Source of the DNA: CAYLLE01 sp964384485
GTDB taxonomy: Bacteria > Spirochaetota > Spirochaetia > CAYLLE01
Assembly (NCBI GenBank): GCA_964384485.1
Contig: CAYLLE010000041.1
Coordinates: forward strand, 1 to 24,370
DNA: 24,370 nucleotides
Direction of reading: 5' to 3'
Positions 7,614-14,649 of this stretch are shown piece by piece. The translations under genes and the position numbers were made by a program. The notes under the pieces were generated by a model. It searched no databases. It was not told the origin of the DNA and was given only the letters and a program-made list of their open reading frames with translations. Position 1 is the stretch's first letter. The number at the start of each line of letters is the position of its first letter.

Positions 7614-9563
7614 TCAGAAAATCCTGAACCGCTTAAAGGGAAATACACGGACCACGGCTTGGCCGAGAATGTAGCGGCTGCGCACAGCATGGGGATCCCA
7701 GTTCACGGTTATTTCTTTATCAAAGATTCCGCTCTCCTTCCCCGCAAGAGGAACCGTCTTCGTTTCCCGGGAAAATCTGGAATCCATGGAGTTGTACCGG
7801 TTGTCCCCCATCAGAAAGTATTCACCGGGACCAAGGTACGTACCGGGTACCGAAGGAAAGGGAGGCAGATTACCGGAGGCAAAAAAACTGATGTATTCTC
7901 TGCTCTGCCGGTACCGTTCCGGAATCCTGATGCCGTCCAGGGTCAGGGCCAGACCGTAGAGAGCTTCACCCTCCGGAGAAATAAACAGCGTCTCCATTTC
8001 TCCGTCCTCAGAAAGATACCGGTCCATCAGCCGAAGAAGCTGGAGTTTGTAATAGCTGTTCAATTTCCCGGCGTATTCCGAATAGGGGTTATCCCAGCCG
8101 GATGAATCAACATCCGTCGTCAAGTTGTCGCGGTAAAAATCCGGATCTCCTCCGTATACTTTCATGATCCGGTATATTTTTTCGAGTTCCGCGAGAACCG
8201 CGGAGACACGGTAGTTTGTAAGGGCCGACCGGAAGTCCGCGGCAATCTCTTCTTGCTGTGACTCGGACGCATTAAGACCGTTTAGACGGGTATAATAGTA
8301 GAAGGTGGAAAAAAGCCGTTCGGCAACTGCCTCGGCTTCTCTCCTGTAGTTTATCAAAAAATCCGCGAGATTTTCTAAATCGGCTGTGTTCCGTTTTACC
8401 AGAGATTCCATCAGTTTTGTTTTAACCTGCTGCAGATCAGCTTCAAGCTCACGGATACTCAGGGACTCCACCCGGGAAGTTACTTCAGAAATAATGTCTT
8501 TTATCTCCGCGGGTAATCCCGCGTATTCCATCCCGGCGATTTTTCCGGTAAGCGCCGGTGCACCGTATTCCCGCTGGCCGGGAATATTGTCCATAACCGT
8601 CCACTCCATATTTCCCCGTTTTTTATAGACTGTATTATTTACCATACAGATTTTGTCTCCGGGTTCTCCGATTACCCGCTTAACCAGCAGGAATTCCTTC
8701 GGCTGTCCCTCTTCGTTTCTTTCAATGTCCACAAGAGAAAATGTAATTTTATATACAAACGGATGCATGAGCCGGGTAAACGGACTCCGGTAGGCCAGTT
8801 CCGAACCGGGGTCATCCAGCTTGGGGTTTCTAAAAGTTACAATATCCCCAGTCTCAGGTTTCCGTAAACCAGGCAGTTTCCACTGCGACATGGGCATGTA
8901 CGGTCCGAAAGAAAGCTGATCAACCACCAATCTGTCCCGTATTAAAAATGTGGGCACCATTGATTCGCTGGGAATCTGAAAAAGCTGAAAGAAAAAATTC
9001 TGTATTAAAAGAACAATAATCACAGCCTGAAAAAGCGGCTCAACCCATTCCCTAATCAAAGTTACCGCCCAATTCCTGTTCTTCCTGGCCTCTTTTTCAG
9101 AGACTTTTCGCTTTTTTTTATCCTTCCGGATCTCCTGTTCCTGCCGGTATTCGTCAGCAGTGTAGAACCCGTACCCGATTTTTATCTTCTTCGTTTTAAG
9201 GAGGATAAAAAGCGACGCCGGAACCGCGGATGTGATCAGCGCGAACAAAACCTGGAATTTCATCGGATCATATTCTGCCTCAAAAAAATTCTTTACCGCA
9301 ACCGGAAGCATCAGGAGAATATACGTGAAAACAACCCCGTATCCAGAAAGTTTTTTTACTGCTGTATGGCTTTTCATGTTTTTCCGGTCCGGGATGGATA
9401 TTTTTATCACCGCGTACACACAAACCGCGGCTAACAGGATCCTGCCGAATATGGATAGTATCATGAGCTCCCTGCCGATGTACCATAATCCCTGAATAGG
9501 TATCGACAGGAGAATCAAAAATGCCCATATTAAAAGTAGAAAAACTAGAATGTACTTTTTCAT
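7614..9563 (-). CDS. lepB: Signal peptidase I with large insertion
   Basis: Type I signal peptidase (S26), which removes signal peptides at the outer face of the inner membrane. The protein has 649 residues, against about 180-330 for most bacterial enzymes. Residues 1-165 hold about four extra membrane segments. Another helix (about 172-193) leads to the catalytic Ser201 in Ser-Glu-Ser-Met-Val-Pro-Thr. Lys295 in Val-Lys-Arg-Val-Ile-Gly-Glu-Pro-Gly-Asp is the general base. The box E motif Met-Gly-Asp-Asn-Arg-Tyr-Asn-Ser-Met-Asp-Ser-Arg lies at 585-596. The roughly 265 residues between boxes D and E include a mostly helical, charged insert (about 340-560). Large inserts occur in spirochaete enzymes, which supports that origin. 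The gene is divergent from the MscS gene, with only 59 bases between the starts. Confidence 0.92.
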   Translation of the reverse strand: MKKYILVFLLLIWAFLILLSIPIQGLWYIGRELMILSIFGRILLAAVCVYAVIKISIPDRKNMKSHTAVKKLSGYGVVFTYILLMLPVAVKNFFEAEYDPMKFQVLFALITSAVPASLFILLKTKKIKIGYGFYTADEYRQEQEIRKDKKKRKVSEKEARKNRNWAVTLIREWVEPLFQAVIIVLLIQNFFFQLFQIPSESMVPTFLIRDRLVVDQLSFGPYMPMSQWKLPGLRKPETGDIVTFRNPKLDDPGSELAYRSPFTRLMHPFVYKITFSLVDIERNEEGQPKEFLLVKRVIGEPGDKICMVNNTVYKKRGNMEWTVMDNIPGQREYGAPALTGKIAGMEYAGLPAEIKDIISEVTSRVESLSIRELEADLQQVKTKLMESLVKRNTADLENLADFLINYRREAEAVAERLFSTFYYYTRLNGLNASESQQEEIAADFRSALTNYRVSAVLAELEKIYRIMKVYGGDPDFYRDNLTTDVDSSGWDNPYSEYAGKLNSYYKLQLLRLMDRYLSEDGEMETLFISPEGEALYGLALTLDGIRIPERYRQSREYISFFASGNLPPFPSVPGTYLGPGEYFLMGDNRYNSMDSRFSRETKTVPLAGKESGIFDKEITVNWDPHAVRSRYILGQAVVRVFPFKRFRIF

Positions 9564-9590
9564 TCCCTGTGGATACCTTAAAACAGGGAA
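9563..9590. repeat. 8-base perfect inverted repeat between divergent genes
   Basis: TTCCCTGT at 9563-9570 and its reverse complement ACAGGGAA at 9583-9590 are separated by 12 bases. The left arm touches the lepB start codon. It may be an operator or a hairpin in either leader; nothing identifies a binding protein. Confidence 0.55.
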
Positions 9591-9622
9591 AAAATCAACA
9601 GTAAAAAGGAAAGGAAATAAAA

Positions 9623-10783
9623 ATGGATATTAACGAAATTTGGGAAAACTACCTGCTGCCGACAATAATTTTGGCAGGAGTGATGGCGGGAGTCTTTTTT
9701 CTCTCATTTTTATTGAGTGCGATTATAAAAAAGATTCTGGAAAAGCGGGAAAATAATTTTGTTCTGACTCTTTACCGGAAGATCAGGCTGCCGGTTCGGT
9801 TTCTCCTGGTATTTGCCGCGGGATTAGCCGTTTTCAATTTCCTCTCCTTCGAAGAGACCTACCGCTCTTTTCTCAAGCATTTTGGGATAATCCTGATCAT
9901 AGCTGATTTTTCCTGGCTCCTTATCAGAATTATGGATGTGATAGAAGACTTCGTTATCCGAAGGCACGATATAACCACGGAAGACAATTTAGAAGCCAGA
10001 AAAATGCATACTCAGATTAAATATCTTAAACGATTCCTGATAGTGGTTATCATCATCATCGCCTTTTCCTCTATACTGATGACTTTCGATACGGTAAGAA
10101 GCTTCGGTACAACCATCCTTGCGTCAGCCGGTATCTTCAGCGTTATTCTTGGTTTCGCCGCGCAGAAAACCCTGGGGACCATCTTCGCGGGTTTTCAGAT
10201 TGCCATCACCCAGCCTGTCAGAATTGATGATGTCGTGATTGTGGAAGGGGAATGGGGACGGATAGAAGAAATTACCCTGACATACGTGGTTGTCCGGATA
10301 TGGGATCTCAGGAGGCTTATTCTGCCCATTACCTATTTTGTCGAAAATCCGTTTCAGAACTGGACCCGTGTCTCAGCCGATCTGCTGGGCACTGTTTATG
10401 TTTATACCGATTACCAGGTGGATATTGAGGCCGTCAGGGAGGAACTCAGCCGGCTTCTCCATGAAAACTCCGATTGGGACGGAAAAGTCAATATACTCCA
10501 GGTGACCGATGTAAAAGAACAGACGGTGGAACTCCGCGCTCTAATGAGCGCTAAAAACGCGTCAATCCTCTGGAATCTGCGATGCCAAATCCGTGAAGGC
10601 CTTATTACCTTTTGCCGGGACCATCTGCAGGAGGCATTCCCGAGAACCAGGATTTTGATGGATAAAACATCAGGAGGCGAAAACATGATCAACGGAAGCC
10701 GTCCGGAGGAACCCGCGGATCAGCAAGCTCCCCCATCACAGGAAATTGCCGGGTATAACGAGGAGGACGGCGGGGAGAAATAG
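9623..10783 (+). CDS. MscS-family mechanosensitive ion channel
   Basis: A 386-residue small-conductance mechanosensitive channel, which releases solutes on hypo-osmotic shock. Membrane helices are seen at about 12-35, 57-75, 85-110 and 137-155. The pore helix at about 163-196 has the Gly/Ala pattern Ala-Ser-Ala-Gly ... Gly-Phe-Ala-Ala-Gln-Lys-Thr-Leu-Gly and continues to Gln-Pro-Val-Arg-Ile-Asp-Asp. The beta domain follows, with Gly-Arg-Ile-Glu-Glu-Ile-Thr-Leu-Thr-Tyr and Pro-Ile-Thr-Tyr-Phe, and then the alpha/beta domain. The last 40 residues are a polar, acidic tail. The ATG at 9623 follows an A/G-rich AAAGGAAAGGA site. The gene ends one base from the converging toroid-protein gene. Confidence 0.92.
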   Translation: MDINEIWENYLLPTIILAGVMAGVFFLSFLLSAIIKKILEKRENNFVLTLYRKIRLPVRFLLVFAAGLAVFNFLSFEETYRSFLKHFGIILIIADFSWLLIRIMDVIEDFVIRRHDITTEDNLEARKMHTQIKYLKRFLIVVIIIIAFSSILMTFDTVRSFGTTILASAGIFSVILGFAAQKTLGTIFAGFQIAITQPVRIDDVVIVEGEWGRIEEITLTYVVVRIWDLRRLILPITYFVENPFQNWTRVSADLLGTVYVYTDYQVDIEAVREELSRLLHENSDWDGKVNILQVTDVKEQTVELRALMSAKNASILWNLRCQIREGLITFCRDHLQEAFPRTRILMDKTSGGENMINGSRPEEPADQQAPPSQEIAGYNEEDGGEK

Positions 10784-10784
10784 T

Positions 10785-12680
10785 CTACCCGGGGAGTCCC
10801 CGATCTTCCGGATCAAGACCGGTAGAGCGGAAGACCGTTCTGCTCCGGGGTTTTCCGTTTACCGTCTCCCTTAGAATCCCTTCACTCAGAGGGCTGAAAA
10901 CGAAATCGAAGGCTGCGTCGGGATGGGTAAACCTGATCCATCTGGTATGGGCTCCCTCCTGAAATGTGGTGATATCTCTGATAGTTGCCTCGTCCAGCCG
11001 GGAAGCCACAATTCCGGGGTCTTCACCGGAGCGGCCGGTATGGGCGACAAATCCGCTTGAGGTATGTATTAATTCTTCCCGCTGGAATTCCCGTTCCGGC
11101 CCTTTGTAATTATAGAAAGATATGTAAAGGTAATCACCGTTACGCTCCACTCTGACAGCTTCCTCCCTGCCGTGATCGGTCAGGGTGAGCGGTCTGAAAC
11201 CTGCCGTAAAAACACCGTCCCGCACCGCCACAGTAACCGGCTCAACCGAGACCGCGGGATAAGATTCCACTTTACTGCCGCCTATCCACACTTCCGGAGT
11301 AAATCCGAAATGAAACGGCAGAATAAGTGACAGCTTTAAACTTGCCGCCCTGAGTTCAAAATGCTTCGGCTTATACGCCATCATCGACCACGCACCTTCC
11401 TGGATACCAAACTTCCTTCCTTCGTCACGGTACCCTTCCGGGCCGGCGTCACCGTATATATTGTAATGATTGATCCGGTCGGGAAGCCGGTCATTTATAA
11501 GGTATCTCGCGAAAACCACACCGGTATCTTCCAAAGTCTTCGTCTTTTCTTTTTTTCGGTACGTAATGTAGAACGATTCAGAGAGCCCGCCGTCATGAAA
11601 CTGCGAATACGCGGTGCCCATTGCATAATCGGCAGTTTGATACGTGTAATTAGGACCGGTATATCCGGGCCATTCAATCGGACTCACATAGTCCTTACCT
11701 TCCTCATTATCATAACCGGTAATCCGGGACGGCAGTCCTTCGCAGAGGGTTTCCGTAATAACCGGGTACGGCTTAGAGAACAGGTACCGGGCGAAACGGT
11801 CGGGACAATGGGTATCGCTGCAGATTATCCAGGCGGAATTGGGCCACACCAAAGCGGCCCATGAAGCGTGCCCGACAACTCCCAGCCGGGGCGGATAATG
11901 ATAAATTTCCGGATTTATAAATATCCTGTCTCCGAATGTTCCGTACATAAACGCGTTCATCAAATGGGGATGACCGACCGTATCTATCCAGTAAGCCCTG
12001 GAATAAGGTCCGGCAAGCCGGCTGGTCTCGGCGTGGAATCTGGCGGAAACTTCTGCCCACATCTTGTGTTCCAAATCCAGCGCTGCCTCTTTAATCTCCT
12101 GGTTCGGGGCATAATTCACGATTTCGGACAGGGCATGGAGAGAGATTCCCGTGTAGGTGGGGCTATCGTATTCCATCAACGTTCCGCACCGCTTAAGCAG
12201 AGCCGTCATTTCCTGAAGCATGTCTTTACCCCGGTTCAATACTTCCCGGCTGCCCGTAAGATGCCCGCCTAAGAGGCAGATTACCATAGCCATGGAAGCA
12301 AAATTGTCGTTGTACATCGTAAAATGGATCCGGTCCGCGGAAGCACGATCTAAGGAAGCCGCAATGTATTCTTCCATCCGCGCGGATACCGCCGCGGGCA
12401 GATCGTGCCGGTGACGGTTTAGAATTTGAATAAATGTCATCGGGGTAAAGTGGCAGGGTCCGAATTCCGTGCTGCCGAGTATACCTGCCGCTGTTGTCAT
12501 GTCTTTATCGTTACCGTCTAAAAGAGGAAGGCAGTGCCAGGCTTTCTCTCTAAATCCCGGCTCCCCTCCCGGGCCAATCCACTTTCCTGAAGGAGAAAAG
12601 CTCTCCGACGTTTCTTCTCTATAAACGCGGTAAAATTTCCGCCGTCTTTCCTGCTGCTGCTGAATGCTCCATGTTTTCAT
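10785..12680 (-). CDS. Uncharacterised protein, toroid plus beta-sandwich, polysaccharide-lyase-like
   Basis: A 631-residue protein that I do not recognise as a named family. The first 300 residues are helical, with Thr-Met-Tyr-Asn-Asp-Asn-Phe, Tyr-Asp-Ser-Pro-Thr-Tyr-Thr-Gly (about 162-169), Leu-Ala-Gly-Pro-Tyr-Ser-Arg-Ala-Tyr-Trp and several conserved-looking aromatic, His and Asp residues, as in (alpha/alpha) toroid carbohydrate enzymes. From about 340 the sequence is beta-rich (Tyr-Gln-Thr-Ala-Asp-Tyr-Ala-Met-Gly-Thr-Ala-Tyr onward), as in the sandwich domains of heparinase-like and related lyases. No signal peptide is visible. The start lies 4 bases after the stop of the upstream unknown gene and has no clear ribosome site, so translation is probably coupled to it. 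A glycan-active role is inferred from fold-like pattern and from the nearby beta-mannosidase and lyases; substrate is unknown. Confidence 0.6.
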   Translation of the reverse strand: MKTWSIQQQQERRRKFYRVYREETSESFSPSGKWIGPGGEPGFREKAWHCLPLLDGNDKDMTTAAGILGSTEFGPCHFTPMTFIQILNRHRHDLPAAVSARMEEYIAASLDRASADRIHFTMYNDNFASMAMVICLLGGHLTGSREVLNRGKDMLQEMTALLKRCGTLMEYDSPTYTGISLHALSEIVNYAPNQEIKEAALDLEHKMWAEVSARFHAETSRLAGPYSRAYWIDTVGHPHLMNAFMYGTFGDRIFINPEIYHYPPRLGVVGHASWAALVWPNSAWIICSDTHCPDRFARYLFSKPYPVITETLCEGLPSRITGYDNEEGKDYVSPIEWPGYTGPNYTYQTADYAMGTAYSQFHDGGLSESFYITYRKKEKTKTLEDTGVVFARYLINDRLPDRINHYNIYGDAGPEGYRDEGRKFGIQEGAWSMMAYKPKHFELRAASLKLSLILPFHFGFTPEVWIGGSKVESYPAVSVEPVTVAVRDGVFTAGFRPLTLTDHGREEAVRVERNGDYLYISFYNYKGPEREFQREELIHTSSGFVAHTGRSGEDPGIVASRLDEATIRDITTFQEGAHTRWIRFTHPDAAFDFVFSPLSEGILRETVNGKPRSRTVFRSTGLDPEDRGLPG

Positions 12681-12684
12681 GAAA

Positions 12685-14421
12685 CTATTTTATTAGTTTT
12701 TCAAATTCTTTCCAGGCAGTTTCGAGCTCTTTTTGGGAATAATTCCTTTTTTTTTCAGGTTTCTTGGTCCGAATCGCCGTCTTTCCGGTGACCGAAAGGG
12801 GTGCCGGATGATGTCCCGAATGCCCGCCCCGCCGGGACGTGGAAGGCTCCGCCTGCCGTTTTAACCGGTCCAGGTGTATTTTCTTTTTTGAACGCTGAGT
12901 ATACTTTTCTCTCTGGGATTCGTACTTCCCGGAAATTTTTAATAACAGCTGACGCCAAACCGGCAGTTTGCCGAAGGAGCTGTCGAACACCTCTAAGATA
13001 GTAATGCCTATGAGCTCCGGGTAACTCCGGAACTCAAGAGATCCCGGTATGAAGTATTTTTCCAGATACCGCTTTATATCATCTTTCGATTTTATTTTTT
13101 TCCAATGAATTATGTGATGAATAAGCCCTTCAGCAGTGATATCGGGCCGCTTAAAGAGGGAACCCATTAAAGGATCAAGCAGAGCAATTCGGTTGCCGAT
13201 ATCGGTTGAGAAGGCGTTGAAGCTGTAGAACATTGCTTTACCATCCCGATCGTTTGTCCGGAGAACCCGATCCATAATCGAAATATATTCGGTCAGCAGT
13301 TCTTTTTTCAGCGAAGAGAGTCTCCGTTCAAAATAGGGGAACAGATTATCACGGTGTATATACTGATGATTGATTATAAGTACGACCGGGAGTTTTTTAT
13401 GGTCTTTCGGTACAGTATACAGGTCGTGAAATTCTTTTAAAAAGTCCTGGAATTTAGATCCGTATTCCTTTTTGTGGACATCCGCGATTGCCGCGAACTC
13501 CAGGGGAGAACTGGGTTCAAACCCCCGTTTCTGAAGAGCAGCCGCGATAGCTTCCATGTTTAGCCGGCGGGATTTTTTTTCTTCTTCCTTCCGGCGGGTG
13601 TCCTGGAGCCGGGTTTTGAGTACTAAAACACAGAGGGCGGCGGACTGGAAAAAGTCTACTCCTACTCCGTATTTTTTCGGAGGATGAAATTTTCCGATAT
13701 TCTTGAGAATGGTTTTGGAAAGATCAAGCCAAATCGCTTCATCTTTTTTCTCGATCCGCTTCCGGATATCCAAAAGACTCGTATTTTTTAATTCCGCGAG
13801 CATCCCTAACGCATCGGGATTTTTCAGGGCGTTTTTAATCTTATAAGACGCGTAATCAAAGATATTTGCAATCACCGGTCCTGACGCAATGATTTTTTTA
13901 TCTTTAGCGGTTGTCACCTCATAGACGATTTTCGGATATTCTCTGTCCTCGAGAATTGCTGAAAGTGTTTTTTCATCCAGGGGGGATATGTAGTGATCCG
14001 GAATCGGAATATGTTTTTCTTCAAACATACCGCGGGTGGGAAACGGATCGGAAGGATATACCATCAAACGCCGGTACTCTTCGGTAAGAAGGCCGGTAAA
14101 AAAGGTGATGTCTCCGGGATCGGTGAGAACAACCGCGGCTGAAGAACCGTCACTGTGGTTGACCCTGATGTAGCCGGTTCCATCGGTGCTCAATTTTTCA
14201 ACCAAGGCGGTCAGTTCCTGTTCAGCGTTCCGTATATTAAGACCGTGATTGGATATAAACTGTTGGACCGGAATTTCTTTCCGGTAGTTCCGGCAGAGCT
14301 CATGAAATAAATTACGCTGGGAAGGGCTGAATGTTCCGATACGGGAAAGCAGTCCCTCCCGTTCATGATCATCCCAGTGAATATATTCCGGAGGATCCTT
14401 CTGCCCTACTGGATCGGACAT
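12685..14421 (-). CDS. Hypothetical protein, possibly spirochaete-specific
   Basis: A 578-residue soluble protein that I do not recognise. I start it at ATG 14421 because GGGAG lies 7 bases upstream (14429-14433 on the complementary strand); a TTG further up at 14460 has no such site. No signal peptide or membrane helix is seen. The N-terminal 90 residues look like a small helical, possibly winged-helix-like region (Ser-Pro-Ser-Gln-Arg-Asn-Leu-Phe-His-Glu-Leu). The middle is mixed alpha/beta and lysine-rich, with a charged stretch Lys-Glu-Glu-Glu-Lys-Lys-Ser-Arg-Arg near residue 280. The last 80 residues are basic and of low complexity (Lys, Arg, Ser, His), suggesting a disordered, perhaps nucleic-acid-binding, tail. 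Four bases separate it from the toroid protein downstream, so they form an operon. The 5' side meets the second assembly gap. Confidence 0.6.
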   Translation of the reverse strand: MSDPVGQKDPPEYIHWDDHEREGLLSRIGTFSPSQRNLFHELCRNYRKEIPVQQFISNHGLNIRNAEQELTALVEKLSTDGTGYIRVNHSDGSSAAVVLTDPGDITFFTGLLTEEYRRLMVYPSDPFPTRGMFEEKHIPIPDHYISPLDEKTLSAILEDREYPKIVYEVTTAKDKKIIASGPVIANIFDYASYKIKNALKNPDALGMLAELKNTSLLDIRKRIEKKDEAIWLDLSKTILKNIGKFHPPKKYGVGVDFFQSAALCVLVLKTRLQDTRRKEEEKKSRRLNMEAIAAALQKRGFEPSSPLEFAAIADVHKKEYGSKFQDFLKEFHDLYTVPKDHKKLPVVLIINHQYIHRDNLFPYFERRLSSLKKELLTEYISIMDRVLRTNDRDGKAMFYSFNAFSTDIGNRIALLDPLMGSLFKRPDITAEGLIHHIIHWKKIKSKDDIKRYLEKYFIPGSLEFRSYPELIGITILEVFDSSFGKLPVWRQLLLKISGKYESQREKYTQRSKKKIHLDRLKRQAEPSTSRRGGHSGHHPAPLSVTGKTAIRTKKPEKKRNYSQKELETAWKEFEKLIK

Positions 14422-14481
14422 GATAAAACTCCCGTATATACAGTAGTCCAGAAACGGCAAAAAGTCAAATTAAGAGAGCCA

Positions 14482-14581
14482 NNNNNNNNNNNNNNNNNNN
14501 NNNNNNNNNNNNNNNNNNNNNNNNNNNNNNNNNNNNNNNNNNNNNNNNNNNNNNNNNNNNNNNNNNNNNNNNNNNNNNNNN
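14482..14581. other. Assembly gap (100 N) between minus-strand genes
   Basis: Exactly 100 N, so the true size is unknown. It separates the unknown 578-residue gene from the 3' flank of the beta-mannosidase. Whole genes could be missing here. The flanks 14422-14481 and 14582-14649 show no further gene and no clear terminator. Confidence 0.97.
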
Positions 14582-14649
14582 GTAATTGCCTGTAATAAAA
14601 CAATTTATAAATTTTAACGCGAATGTGACCACCGGAAATTGCTGCGGCG

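Noticed and set aside
7659..8105. 148-codon plus-strand open frame inside lepB
   Set aside because: Antisense shadow of the signal peptidase gene with no ribosome site or family resemblance.
10790..10802. Hairpin CGGGG-AGT-CCCCG as a terminator for the MscS gene
   Set aside because: The stem is only 5 bp, no T-tract follows on either strand, and it lies inside coding sequence.
11361..11864. 167-codon plus-strand open frame inside the toroid-protein gene
   Set aside because: Antisense shadow; composition mirrors the real gene and no start signal is present.
14422..14460. TTG start 13 codons upstream for the 578-residue protein
   Set aside because: GGGAG at 14429-14433 is correctly spaced for ATG 14421, so the extension is leader sequence.
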